Part shown: positions 55,800 to 63,699 of the stretch, in pieces | Layout: every line of letters begins with the position of its first letter | Position numbering within the stretch: position 1 is the stretch's first letter | Source: Nitrospirota bacterium | Lineage (GTDB): Bacteria > Nitrospirota > Thermodesulfovibrionia > Thermodesulfovibrionales > SM23-35 | Assembly: GCA_040754395.1 (NCBI GenBank) | Contig: JBFMCL010000016.1 | Span: 17,422-81,421, forward strand | Direction of reading: 5' to 3' | Length of the DNA: 64,000 nt | The notes under the pieces: generated by a model | Database searches by the model: none | Told to the model about the DNA's origin: nothing | Seen by the model: the letters and a program-made list of their open reading frames with translations, nothing else | Position numbers and translations under genes: made by a program

Positions 55800-57887
55800 C
55801 TAAACCGCTGCTGAAAGTTTCGAAAAATCCGCGACTGTGGAGGCCGTTTCCCAGAGCTCATTCAGCAATGCGAACCTGTTCAGCTTTATATCCTCACGCT
55901 TGTCCATTACGAGAACACTGTCAAAAAATGCGTTTACCGGCCCTGTCAGCGAAGAGAGAAGAAGGATCGCATCGTCATATCTCCTGTCTCTCAGACAATC
56001 TGAGAGTTCCTGCCTTACAGAATCAAGCTTTCCCATGAGATGTTTTTCCGCTTCCTCTCGCAGTCGATCAGCATTCAATGCCGGAATTGCAGTTTTCGGG
56101 AGGATATTGTTGACACGCTTTATCACAGCAAGAAAATCGTTGTATGCTTTCTCGTCCCTGAACCTCGTGAGTGCAGCGAGTCGTTCCTGAACATCTTTTA
56201 GTGCAATGCGGAGCGACAGGGGGAGAAGGGACTGAACAATGTCAGGAGCATATCCCTGGTCGGCAAATACAGCTTCTATGCGGTTTTCGAAAAACCGGAG
56301 AATCTTCTCCCTGGTCTCCCCACGGTCTTTCACATCCGCAAAGGCATCCAGTGCCCTGTCTGCCAGATTATTCAGAGGAAGGGGATACCCTTTATCCAGA
56401 AGGATCGCGACAATCCCGAGCGCCTGCCTCCGCAAGGCAAAGGGGTCTTCCGACCCTGTCGGGATAAGTCCTATCGAGAAAAAAGCCGCGATACTGTCAA
56501 GTTTGTCTGCGATGCTGAGAAGTGACCCTGCGTCAGTCTTCGGGAGCATCCCGCCGGAATGAGCGGGGAGGTACTGTTCTTCAAGAGCCATCGCCACTTC
56601 CTGCTCCTCGCCGTCGTGCACCGCATAATATCTTCCCATGACGCCCTGAAGCTCCGGGAATTCCCTGACGACCCCGGTAATGAGATCCGTTTTTGCAAGC
56701 TCTGCTGCTCTGATGATATTCTTTCGTGAACCGGGCAGGATCCTTTCTGCAAGGAATGCTGCGATTGAAGCAATCCGTTGTGTCTTGTCATAGAGACTCC
56801 CGAGACTTTCCTGAAACGTCACATGCCTGAGTTCCTCAATCCTGTCTGAAAGCGCTTTGTTTCTGTCATCATCGAAATAGAATCGGGCATCTTCGAACCT
56901 CGCCTTAATGACCCTTTCCGCACCTGTCCTGACAGTTTCCGCATTCACGTCACTGGTATTGCTGACGACAACAAAACGGTTTGTGATTCTTCCCTCATTA
57001 TTGAGTACCGCAAAATATTTCTGATGGCCCTTCATCACGGTTATCAGAAGTTCTTCAGGCAGTGTCAGATATTCTTCGGGAAAAGACGCGATCACAGGCA
57101 CGGGATATTCCACGAGGTTTACTACAGTCGCAAGGAGTTCTTCATCCCTTACCGGCTTCTCCCCGGATGAAGAGAGGAGGGTTTCCATCTTCTCGGTGAT
57201 GATCTTTTTTCTCTCTTCCGGGTCGATGATCACACAATTATTCCCGAGAAGTTTTTTGTAGCTCGGGATTTCCCTGACCTGAAAGGCCGCAGGCGACAAA
57301 AACCTGTGGCCTCTGGTAAGATTGCTGCTCTGTATCCCGTCGATTTCGAAGCTGACAACCTCAGTATCAAACAGCGTCATGAGCCACCGTATGGGCCTTA
57401 CGAATCTGGTGCTGCCGTTTCCCCATCTCATGGCCTTCGGGAGATGAACAGACAGTACAAGCTTCCTGAGCAATTCGGGCAGTATCTCCCGGACATGAAC
57501 ACCTTTTTCCTCTATTACTGCGACGATATATTCTCCCTTATCGGTACTTTTCACTGCAAGGTTTTCAATATGGATGCCCTGCGAACGGGCAAACCCGGCA
57601 GCAGCTTTTGTAGGGTTTCCGTTTTCATCGAATGCGACCTTCTTTGAAGGTCCGAATACTTCCTTTGTTCTGTCTTCCTGCATCTGGCGGACACCTTCGG
57701 CAATAACCGCAAGCCTCCGCGGAGTACCGTAGGTTTTCACATGTGAAAACCGAATATAGTTCTCTGTCAGCATTTTTTCCGCATTCTCCCGTAATTGCGT
57801 TAACGCAGGAGTGATAAACCGCGCAGGCAGATCTTCCGTCCCGATTTCGAGAAGAAATGATGACATGCCGGGTGCATTCTCGGCCAT
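55800..57887 (-). CDS. glyS: Glycyl-tRNA synthetase beta subunit
   Basis: 695 residues. FLLEIGTEDLPARFITPALT at the N-terminus, KRLRVQEARFYFDDD-like segment KARFEDARFYFDDDRNK and ADKLDSIAAFFSIGLIPTGS are GlyS hallmarks; the C-terminal DALR-like helical part (VLVMDKREDIKLNRFALLN) is complete. It charges tRNA(Gly) as alpha2beta2 with GlyQ. glyQ, usually just upstream, is not here, so the pair is split. Promoter TTGCCA-N18-TATAAT lies 53-82 bases before the start. Confidence 0.96.
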   Translation of the reverse strand: MAENAPGMSSFLLEIGTEDLPARFITPALTQLRENAEKMLTENYIRFSHVKTYGTPRRLAVIAEGVRQMQEDRTKEVFGPSKKVAFDENGNPTKAAAGFARSQGIHIENLAVKSTDKGEYIVAVIEEKGVHVREILPELLRKLVLSVHLPKAMRWGNGSTRFVRPIRWLMTLFDTEVVSFEIDGIQSSNLTRGHRFLSPAAFQVREIPSYKKLLGNNCVIIDPEERKKIITEKMETLLSSSGEKPVRDEELLATVVNLVEYPVPVIASFPEEYLTLPEELLITVMKGHQKYFAVLNNEGRITNRFVVVSNTSDVNAETVRTGAERVIKARFEDARFYFDDDRNKALSDRIEELRHVTFQESLGSLYDKTQRIASIAAFLAERILPGSRKNIIRAAELAKTDLITGVVREFPELQGVMGRYYAVHDGEEQEVAMALEEQYLPAHSGGMLPKTDAGSLLSIADKLDSIAAFFSIGLIPTGSEDPFALRRQALGIVAILLDKGYPLPLNNLADRALDAFADVKDRGETREKILRFFENRIEAVFADQGYAPDIVQSLLPLSLRIALKDVQERLAALTRFRDEKAYNDFLAVIKRVNNILPKTAIPALNADRLREEAEKHLMGKLDSVRQELSDCLRDRRYDDAILLLSSLTGPVNAFFDSVLVMDKREDIKLNRFALLNELWETASTVADFSKLSAAV

Positions 57888-57939
57888 TGAAATATACCTC
57901 TTTTCCCAGAAATTATGAAGTTCGGATTGATAACGTTGG

Positions 57940-57969
57940 ATTATACATCCATTAATTATTCCTTGGCAA
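57940..57969 (-). promoter_or_regulatory. Sigma70 promoter of glyS
   Basis: Minus strand TTGCCA (57969-57964), 18-base spacer, perfect TATAAT (57945-57940). Predicted start near 57933, leader about 46 bases. Confidence 0.65.
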
Positions 57970-58003
57970 GGAAAAGGTTGAAAAAGGATTTCTTATGCAC
58001 GTA

Positions 58004-58753
58004 TCAGTGCATGGCAATAATCGCGTTGATATGTTCTCTGGACTCGATTTCTTGGACAAGCTTCGCTGCTTCAGATCTTGAGCGGAACTTCCCAACCAGA
58101 ACTCTGAAGAGCGTGCCATTAACTGTGTGCTTCTCGGAAATGCGTGAAACATACCCTTTCTCCTGGAATTCCCTGGAGATGAAAAGAGCGTTTTCGACCT
58201 TCCTAAACGCGCCGATCTGCACCGAGTAGTTTTCCTGATCCTGGTTCTCCCCCTGAGCAGGTGCAGGAGAGCGAATTTCCGGCTTTGCATTGTCAGGAAA
58301 CAGTGGTTTCCGTTCTGCTGCTGAACTCTGCACTATTTCTCCCTGTTGCTGTTTACAAAGGGTCATATATAGACTTTCAATCATACTTTCCGGTTCTATG
58401 GCTTTCCATGCCTGATCGCCGTGATCACTGAATAATGCTGCTCCCTGTGCATCATACTCGGTAAACTTCGATATCCGGAACATCTTGGAAAAGCAGCTGA
58501 GCTGTATGAATATCAGTGTGTACTTCTTGTCTCCGTAATGAATTCCAAACCTTCGCACATCTTCAGCAACAGTCTCTTCGCTGCTGTTGATTTTTATTAA
58601 TAACTGCAGCACGGTGTTTTCCCTGTCAAAATACAGTTGATTTCCCGTTTCTGATGTACACAGATACTGCCATTCCCCTTGTGATGTTTCCGGAAAGGCA
58701 AATATCACCACAGGAAGAATACTCAGACTGAAGAACAGTAAAAGCCTTTTCAT
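58004..58753 (-). CDS. SPOR-domain periplasmic/exported protein
   Basis: 249 residues. Signal peptide about 1-27 (LLLFFSLSILPVVIFAFPET). A middle region of unknown fold (residues 30-125, beta-rich: LYFDRENTVLQLLIKINSSE). A Pro/Gln-rich linker, then a SPOR domain from about 172 (YSVQIGAFRKVENALFISRE; VNGTLFRVLVGKFRSRSEA). SPOR domains bind peptidoglycan stripped of peptide side chains at division septa, so a septal or wall role is likely. It is alone on its strand with glyS downstream by 116 bases. Confidence 0.85.
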   Translation of the reverse strand: MKRLLLFFSLSILPVVIFAFPETSQGEWQYLCTSETGNQLYFDRENTVLQLLIKINSSEETVAEDVRRFGIHYGDKKYTLIFIQLSCFSKMFRISKFTEYDAQGAALFSDHGDQAWKAIEPESMIESLYMTLCKQQQGEIVQSSAAERKPLFPDNAKPEIRSPAPAQGENQDQENYSVQIGAFRKVENALFISREFQEKGYVSRISEKHTVNGTLFRVLVGKFRSRSEAAKLVQEIESREHINAIIAMH

Positions 58754-59359
58754 CTCAGATATTTCAGAATTTGTGGTGCTGCAGAATATCCCGGAAGTGT
58801 GACGCTTGTTTACACATATCGTTTTCTTTCGGAATGAATTTTCTGCCGCTGTTCCCCCTTACGCAAGAAAATACCAGAAAGGATACAAAAAATCAATCGA
58901 AACAAGAAGATTCATGCTACACAGGGAAATATCTGGGTGAGCAATAAGTACGAAATCCGTATTTCTTTTGTTTTTCAGGTACAGAACCTGCAAATATTCT
59001 GAGAAAATATTCCTTGTTTCCGAAACATACCTCTCTGTCATGTAATCCACAGTTTTCCGACTGCGAAAGGCATCAGTCTGCTCAATACCTGGATAATGCT
59101 GCTCAACTTACAGATTTTTCTGCATTTTTAATATCTCTGCTACCAAAGAGTGAGTTTCATTTACAACCAAAGTTCTAATAATTATAGGTACTATTTATCT
59201 GCTAAATTCAAACCATTGAGGAATTGCATGTGTATATAGTTTTGAAGTATAAAATAAAAAAGGAAAAGAATTCTGTTCTTTTGGGGTTAGTTATCTCCTC
59301 ATGTTTTTGCATGCTTGCATGAGATTGAGAGCACCCTGACAAATGAAATGACATGAGAA
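58754..59359. other. AT-rich intergenic stretch with a plus-strand promoter candidate
   Basis: 606 bases. A 63-codon frame on the minus strand (58859-59050) has no ribosome site and is not called. On the plus strand TTGCAT-N18-TATAAA (59224-59253) is a plausible promoter for the small ORF and RNA unit that follow. An inverted repeat CTCATG...CATGAG (59298-59323) lies in the resulting leader. Nothing else is recognised. Confidence 0.5.
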
Positions 59360-59554
59360 ATGACTGAAAAGGAAGTCATAGAAATTGTCAAAGAATCCGG
59401 ATTGTGGGGATCGCTCACGCAGAAAGAGAAGCAGGATGCGATCAGGCATGCCCTGAACATCAGCCATCTCTCCCCGGCAGAGGACAACGCAGATTCTTCG
59501 GCAGAAAAGCAATCCCCGGACAGAACTTTGCGGACATTTGGCAGGCTGGAATAA
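59360..59554 (+). CDS. Small hypothetical acidic protein, first part of a self-contained unit
   Basis: 64 residues, MTEKEVIEIVKESGLWGSLT then KEKQDAIRHALNISHLSPAE. No signal, membrane segment or Cys. The first half looks helical and amphipathic; the tail is polar. Its ribosome site is weak (GAGAA). It is plausible because it lies between a promoter candidate and a structured RNA plus terminator on the same strand. It might also be a non-coding part of one RNA. No family recognised. Confidence 0.45.
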   Translation: MTEKEVIEIVKESGLWGSLTQKEKQDAIRHALNISHLSPAEDNADSSAEKQSPDRTLRTFGRLE

Positions 59555-59580
59555 CACAGGCATAACGGAATTTGACATAC

Positions 59581-59711
59581 TCCAGCAAAAAACACTCTAC
59601 CAGGTATGCCTTTGAGACACGGTTTGGGTGTCCAGGGAAAACGGTCTAAAGCCGGACATATAGAGTGTTGCTGGATTCAGGAGGGATGCAGAAAATATGC
59701 ATCCCTTTTTT
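59581..59711 (+). ncRNA. Branched structured RNA with its own terminator, unknown class
   Basis: TCCAGC-AAAA-AACACTCTA (59581-59599) pairs with TAGAGTGTT-GCTGGA (59661-59675): 15 base pairs with one four-A bulge. Inside the closed region are three small hairpins: AGG-TATG-CCT, GACAC-N7-GTGTC (59616-59632) and CGG-N7-CCG. An alternative pairing TGTCC/GGACA could switch the interior. A strong intrinsic terminator follows at 59683-59711. I compared it in mind with SRP, purine, glycine, c-di-GMP, THF, ZTP, T-box and other riboswitch consensuses and found no match. It could be a 3' UTR element or a processed small RNA. Confidence 0.55.
59683..59711 (+). terminator. Intrinsic terminator of the structured RNA unit
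   Basis: Perfect 8-bp stem GGGATGCA / TGCATCCC, 7-base loop, then six T on the plus strand. The minus strand lacks a T run, so it is directional. Confidence 0.85.
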
Positions 59712-59725
59712 CTGTATCCCGGATA

Positions 59726-60091
59726 TCAGACCATAAACTCTTTTTTCAGCCACTCCTTCAGCGTGTTATTCACAGGATACATCCGGCAATATTCACGGCT
59801 CTTGTTCTCCTGAATAGCCTCGGCAATCATGTCTTCCGGAACACCCTCAATCTTTGCAATGGTTTCTGCATAGCCCGCAAGGTTCTGTGCCATCAAAAAG
59901 AGGCCGGGTGTCTTATCCATAGCTTCTATGTACAGGATGTATCCGGCAGAATAGGGAACTTTTTCCACCCCTTTTTCTGTTACCCTGCATCGCGGCTGCA
60001 TTAGTTGTTTGGGTTCGAAGTCCCAGAGAATATGTTCGACAATATAGCGGTCTTTTTTCAGAAGATGGAGTGGGAAAACCTGAGCAAACAT
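59726..60091 (-). CDS. Hypothetical protein linked to the FTR/glutaredoxin cassette
   Basis: 121 soluble residues. Ribosome site AAAGAGGC precedes the ATG. Visible features: HILWDFEPKQLMQPRCRVTE, PYSAGYILYIEAMDKTPGLF and a C-terminal helical part ending NNTLKEWLKKEFMV. It has two Cys residues, not in a motif. It follows the FTR catalytic-subunit gene by 21 bases on the same strand, so it may be part of the same redox unit. No family recognised. Confidence 0.65.
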   Translation of the reverse strand: MFAQVFPLHLLKKDRYIVEHILWDFEPKQLMQPRCRVTEKGVEKVPYSAGYILYIEAMDKTPGLFLMAQNLAGYAETIAKIEGVPEDMIAEAIQENKSREYCRMYPVNNTLKEWLKKEFMV

Positions 60092-60112
60092 TGTATTCTG
60101 CCTCTTTCCGCC

Positions 60113-60436
60113 TTATTCCTTCACCGGCCTTCTCTCAGGAACCCGCTGGTGCGGAATTTTTTCCTCGTTCCATTCCCCGGATACGTATAACCTGCAATAG
60201 CAGCTTCCGTATTCCTTTATGTCCGGGTCACGGTACACACATGGGCAGATGATATCCGAATCCTTTTCCTTAACGCCGGCTGCAAGACGGCAGGGACAGG
60301 AACGGTACCCGTAGCGTGCTTCATTGGTGAGAAGCCCTTGCAGTATGTCAAGGACAAATTCCCTGTCCTTATTGAGCTGTATTCCCTGTGATGCTGCATA
60401 TTTGCTGAGGATATCGTAAAGCTTTTCTGCAGTCAT
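60113..60436 (-). CDS. Ferredoxin:thioredoxin reductase catalytic subunit-like protein
   Basis: 107 residues. Three Cys pairs in the FTR beta-chain pattern: RSCPCRLAAG, DIICPCVYRD and GSCYCRLYV. In the family these bind a [4Fe-4S] cluster next to a redox-active disulfide that passes electrons from ferredoxin to thioredoxin-like partners. The gene overlaps the glutaredoxin-like gene by 4 bases (ATGA), so the two proteins are probably partners. The plant-type variable alpha chain is absent, as usual in anaerobes. Confidence 0.9.
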   Translation of the reverse strand: MTAEKLYDILSKYAASQGIQLNKDREFVLDILQGLLTNEARYGYRSCPCRLAAGVKEKDSDIICPCVYRDPDIKEYGSCYCRLYVSGEWNEEKIPHQRVPERRPVKE

Positions 60437-60693
60437 TGCAAACCCAACGCCTCCTTTATCGCATTTTCATCAATCCCGAGGATTACTTCTTCAATTACAA
60501 GGGTCGGATACGTCGCCGCAGGGTTGTACTTCTTGACTTCCTTTGACATGAGCCATTGTTCACCGCTGTCGAGAAGGTCGATCTCCGTCATTTCGTAAGT
60601 AATACCGTGGTCGTCAAGAAATTTCTTCACCTGTTTGCATGTCGTACACGTGCTGAGTGAATATAACCGGACTTTCTTTTTCTGTTCAGGCAT
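60433..60693 (-). CDS. Glutaredoxin-like protein
   Basis: 86 residues with thioredoxin fold. Active site is STCTTCKQVKKFLDD (C-x2-C near 16-19) and the cis-Pro segment ATYPTLVIEEVILGIDENAI. It is shorter than usual thioredoxins and closest to NrdH/glutaredoxin-type proteins. Coupled to the FTR subunit gene downstream, so it is likely its electron acceptor. Confidence 0.9.
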   Translation of the reverse strand: MPEQKKKVRLYSLSTCTTCKQVKKFLDDHGITYEMTEIDLLDSGEQWLMSKEVKKYNPAATYPTLVIEEVILGIDENAIKEALGLQ

Positions 60694-60701
60694 ACCTTCT
60701 C

Positions 60702-61055
60702 CTATGCGTTTCCGATGGGTTTATCAGGATTCTCAAGTCTGAATATCTCCGAACTCGTTATTTCGATGTCTTGCAACATCTCTTCGTGGGCCTTATTAAT
60801 GATTTCCACAGAAAGCTGCAGGGTGTTCCCGATTTCCTCAAGCGAGGTCCCCTGCACAAAATGCATTTCTGCAATCACGATTTTCAGCGCGTCATCCTCT
60901 ATATACTGTCTCAGTTCCTCGTTATCAATACTGACCCCACTGCATGACTCATTGAAGCTGAGTCCCGAACGCAACCCTTCCATGATTCGGTTCATAGCCT
61001 CATAATAGATCCTGTTTTCTTCTTCAGTATAACTCTTGTAGGAAAACTCTTCCAA
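60702..61055 (-). CDS. Hypothetical acidic helical protein
   Basis: About 117 residues. I choose the TTG at 61055 because AGAGGGG stands 4 bases before it; an earlier TTG at 61076 is possible. No signal or membrane segment. The central segment HFVQGTSLEEIGNTLQLSVE resembles a helix-turn-helix. One Cys. Located 8 bases before the glutaredoxin-like gene on the same strand, possibly a regulator of the redox cassette. No family recognised. Confidence 0.6.
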   Translation of the reverse strand: MEEFSYKSYTEEENRIYYEAMNRIMEGLRSGLSFNESCSGVSIDNEELRQYIEDDALKIVIAEMHFVQGTSLEEIGNTLQLSVEIINKAHEEMLQDIEITSSEIFRLENPDKPIGNA

Positions 61056-61221
61056 ATTACCCCTCTTGCTTCTCAAAGATGCAATGCCAGTGAAAAAACC
61101 TTTTCTCCTGTAATATCAGCGGGAACAGCCCCTCAATTGAATTGTCAGAAATACTGCGCGTTTTATACATAGAATGTAACACATTGCGTGCTGTTTTATC
61201 CATGTATGATAGTATAAAGCA

Positions 61222-61821
61222 ATGGATCCGCTCGGGAAAAAAGAACTGCTGGATTTCTTCGACAGACATCTGAAAGACTTCGGCGATACCCCGCAGGCTG
61301 TGAGATGGACGCCGGAAGGACAACTGCGAAGATACGAGACCCTTTTACAGATCTCTGGCGATATTTCGCAGAAAACGATTCTTGATTTCGGCTGCGGCAA
61401 AGGCGATTTTTATGGCTTTCTGAAAGGCAGAGGAATCCAGACCGACTACTGCGGCATCGACATCAATAACAGGCTTATTGAGCTAGCAGTGCACAAATAC
61501 CCTGAAGCGGAATTTATCGCAACGGATATTGATGAGGTCCGTTTCGAGAGAGAGTTCGATGTTGTGTTCATATGCGGTGTTTTTAATCTGCGTGTCGCAG
61601 GGATTAAGGAATCGATGCAGGAGGAACTCAAGAAACTTTTCAGAATAAGCAGGGAAGCGCTTCATGTCAATCTCCTCACGTTTTACACTCCCTCCAGATC
61701 AGTAGAGCTTTTTTATGTAAAACCTGAAAAGATTCTGGAATTCGCTGTAAGAGAACTGTCTGCATCCGTTACGCTGATACACAGCTGCGAAGATATCTTC
61801 CTGTCAGTGTATCATTCATAG
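61222..61821 (+). CDS. Class I SAM-dependent methyltransferase
   Basis: 199 residues. SAM-binding motif I ILDFGCGKGDFYGFLKGRG near 53-71, motif II acidic end YCGIDINNRLIELAV, and IATDIDEVRF before VVFICGVFNLRV. The N-terminal helices (LDFFDRHLKDFGDTPQAVRW) are of the Methyltransf_25/31 type. Substrate not predictable. Convergent with the PilZ gene 37 bases on; no clear Shine-Dalgarno. Confidence 0.85.
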   Translation: MDPLGKKELLDFFDRHLKDFGDTPQAVRWTPEGQLRRYETLLQISGDISQKTILDFGCGKGDFYGFLKGRGIQTDYCGIDINNRLIELAVHKYPEAEFIATDIDEVRFEREFDVVFICGVFNLRVAGIKESMQEELKKLFRISREALHVNLLTFYTPSRSVELFYVKPEKILEFAVRELSASVTLIHSCEDIFLSVYHS

Positions 61822-61858
61822 AACTGGCGCTTATCCGGGAAGATTGAGGACAGACAGG

Positions 61859-62131
61859 CTATCTCTTAAATTCCACTCCGACTTTGTAAGAAGATTCATC
61901 GACGCTCTGAACCCAACGCACGACCGCGTTCTCGGAATACACTGGAAGTACGCTCTTGATGAGAATCTCCTGTCCCTCTTTCAGGCAGTTTCTTGTATAA
62001 AGACAAAGGCCGGAATTGCTGATATCAATTGTTACGCCGCTGCTGACTGTTTCCCTGTTCTCTTCGTTAAGAACATAATCGACCGAATAGACGAAACCGT
62101 AACGCAAATGTCTTCTGCCTTCAAGCGGCAT
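61859..62131 (-). CDS. PilZ-domain c-di-GMP receptor
   Basis: 90 residues, a single PilZ domain. The c-di-GMP loop is EGRRHLRYGFVY (RxxxR at about 6-10) and the second element is TIDISNSGLCLYT (D/NxSxxG near 38). No other domain is attached, so it must act through a partner. AGGAAGG precedes the ATG. No cyclase or phosphodiesterase gene is in the window. Confidence 0.92.
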   Translation of the reverse strand: MPLEGRRHLRYGFVYSVDYVLNEENRETVSSGVTIDISNSGLCLYTRNCLKEGQEILIKSVLPVYSENAVVRWVQSVDESSYKVGVEFKR

Positions 62132-62379
62132 GGTAACCTTCCTTTTCCAGATCTGGCCGGAGTATTAAGGATGATATTTTATAATTATCAAAACATCTTG
62201 TATTTGTCAATTTAAATTAATTTTTCTGAAAAAATATATAAATTCATGCGGGACAAGCAACAATTGCTTCCCTGTATATCCTCTGTCGCATGCAGGATTT
62301 CTGCAGTTCACAACACTTTAGCTGTACTCCCCGCCCCGTTCCCTCACTGCGTCAAATGCCGATTTCAACCCTTCAATTT

Positions 62380-62937
62380 TCATAGAGTGCTTTTGATAAG
62401 GATGTCTCCGGCATCCTGCAAAGGACCAAGTGGATTCTTAATTTCTGTCTCCTGATTCACCGAGGGATTACCTCCCCATAGTTTATACACAACAGTATCA
62501 TTCACGACAATAATAAATGCCTTGAACCTCCATCCTTTTTCATTTATTTTTCTTTTAAAGTTGAAGAAATCAAGCCAGAAATTTCCACTTCTTTTCTTAT
62601 TTATAAATTGGGGCTCAAACTCATATGCACGGCATGCTGCTTTGGCTTTAATACATTGCTGAATGCCTTCGTCCACATCTTCCTTTCCGATAAAAAGAGA
62701 ATCCCTCGCGATATCCAAGTAGTTCAGTATTTTTATATTAGGTGTTGAAAAAGGATCAAACCCCATTTTTTTAAGCTCCTCAGATGTGGTTATATGGGGT
62801 GTTATTTTATCGAAAGCTTCTTTGGCCTCGTTAAATGAATGCCACGGTGACGCCGTAGTCTGCTTTACCGTTGGCAAAAGCCTGCCACATCCTATCATCA
62901 GAAGGACAGCCAATAGAATACTTAATTTTTTTACCAT
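62380..62937 (-). CDS. Predicted lipoprotein, unknown function
   Basis: 185 residues from the Met that opens the signal MVKKLSILLAVLLMIGCGRL, with lipobox LMIGC near residue 17. The mature part has two notable stretches: EAKEAFDKITPHITTSEELK (reminiscent of the start of outer-membrane assembly lipoproteins of the SmpA/BamE type) and FKAFIIVVNDTVVYKLWGGN. Promoter TTAACA-N17-TATAAT lies just upstream. It resembles BamE-like folds only weakly, so function is open. Confidence 0.75.
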   Translation of the reverse strand: MVKKLSILLAVLLMIGCGRLLPTVKQTTASPWHSFNEAKEAFDKITPHITTSEELKKMGFDPFSTPNIKILNYLDIARDSLFIGKEDVDEGIQQCIKAKAACRAYEFEPQFINKKRSGNFWLDFFNFKRKINEKGWRFKAFIIVVNDTVVYKLWGGNPSVNQETEIKNPLGPLQDAGDILIKSTL

Positions 62938-62969
62938 TTTTTGATGGGTTGTGATTGACTTCTGCACTA

Positions 62970-62998
62970 ATTATATCAGTCTTTATCTCGTTTGTTAA
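62970..62998 (-). promoter_or_regulatory. Sigma70 promoter of the lipoprotein gene
   Basis: Minus strand TTAACA (62998-62993), 17-base spacer, perfect TATAAT (62975-62970). Predicted start near 62963, leader about 26 bases. Confidence 0.65.
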
Positions 62999-63372
62999 CA
63001 GAAAACAGAATCTGACCCGGGATTGATTTCCATGAGTTACAACCTGAACTTTTTTCATTCATCATTTTCAAAACAACAATTTATCTGAATTTTATATAAA
63101 CCTATAATTCAGGATTCAATTATTTATATTATCTATTTTATTTATAGCTTATTATTATGCAAATATAACAGGAGAATTATTCACATAAGAATCAATAGCA
63201 CAGGCAATCCATGATTCTATTGCAGGTAAAGTCATTTCAATGATCAATCGTATAGACGTTTATGGACAACATTGTTTTTTCCGGTAGATGTGCACGGAAT
63301 ATCTGTCTCAGGAATACCCTGAAGGTACGACTACAGAAAAAAACCATGTGTAGAATACCCGTTTCTGCATGG

Positions 63373-63399
63373 CTGCATACAGCGCCGCACTGTATGCAG
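63373..63399. other. Perfect 10-bp hairpin upstream of the tRNA gene
   Basis: CTGCATACAG and CTGTATGCAG around a CGCCGCA loop. No T run follows on either strand. It is 39 bases before the tRNA 5' end; it may be an operator, or part of a longer tRNA precursor. Confidence 0.45.
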
Positions 63400-63438
63400 T
63401 GAACTCTTCGTAAAACTCCGTCAAGATATGTATATCAT

Positions 63439-63542
63439 GAGGGGTAAAGGGGCTGGTGCCCCGACTGGTCTGCAAAACCAGATTTATAGTGAAAGCAGGA
63501 TGGCTATACTATAGTGGGTTCGATTCCCACTACCCCTCTCCA
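63439..63542 (+). tRNA. tRNA with GCA (Cys) anticodon and selenocysteine-tRNA-like architecture
   Basis: 104 nt with encoded CCA. Acceptor stem GAGGGGTA (63439-63446) pairs perfectly with TACCCCTC (63531-63538), 8 bp; discriminator T at 63539, CCA 63540-63542. D arm GGGGC-TGGT-GCCCC (63449-63462) has a four-base loop. Anticodon stem CTGGT/ACCAG with loop CTGCAAA; anticodon GCA at 63472-63474. Variable region 63482-63513 is 32 nt with stem TATAGT/ACTATA and an inner AGC/GCT pair. T arm GTGGG-TTCGATT-CCCAC, 5 bp. The 8+5 acceptor/T helix, tight D loop, non-T at position 8 (A) and long arm match bacterial tRNA(Sec); the GCA anticodon and U73 match cysteine identity. Confidence 0.85.
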
Positions 63543-63665
63543 GTAGTATACTTCATCGTTCTTGTTGTTTTCCATCTCTTACTGGGAAAGAACTGCGCCC
63601 CCTCATTTAGTCCGGCATAGCGCTTATTTTAAGAAGAAGAAGCATTGTTGCATACAATAAAAAAA

Positions 63666-63690
63666 GGCCCGGATAACTCCGGGCCTTTTT
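63666..63690. terminator. Bidirectional terminator between tRNA and 5S rRNA
   Basis: Perfect 8-bp stem GGCCCGGA / TCCGGGCC with a four-base loop, followed by T5 on the plus strand and T7 on the minus strand. It can end both the rRNA operon (minus) and the tRNA transcript (plus). Confidence 0.85.
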
Positions 63691-63699
63691 ATTTTCTAA

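Larger units (their letters stand above)
62938..63438. other. AT-rich gap before the tRNA gene
   Basis: 501 bases, strongly AT-rich from about 63060 to 63250. Contains the lipoprotein promoter (62970-62998) and a perfect 10-bp hairpin CTGCATACAG / CTGTATGCAG (63373-63399) 40 bases before the tRNA. No open frame of substance was found. TATGTA at 63427-63432 may be the tRNA -10 element. Confidence 0.5.

Noticed and set aside
58859..59050. 63-codon minus-strand open frame in the AT-rich gap
   Set aside because: No ribosome site and no recognisable features; kept only as part of the intergenic description.
59572..59577. Perfect TTGACA just before the structured RNA, as its -35 box
   Set aside because: No acceptable -10 at 16-18 bases, and a start there would lie inside the closing helix and break it.
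59581..59675. Integron attC site or IS terminal repeats
   Set aside because: The long inverted repeat lacks the attC core RYYYAAC/GTTRRRY pair, no integrase or transposase is near, and a terminator follows at once, which fits RNA better.
59581..59711. SRP (4.5S) RNA or a known riboswitch
   Set aside because: The conserved SRP tip and the common riboswitch core motifs were not found.
63439..63542. Ordinary tRNA(Cys) or degenerate tRNA
   Set aside because: A 7-bp acceptor reading leaves C as discriminator and TCC instead of CCA, and the 32-nt variable region with a good stem is not found in normal tRNA(Cys); perfect stems argue against decay.
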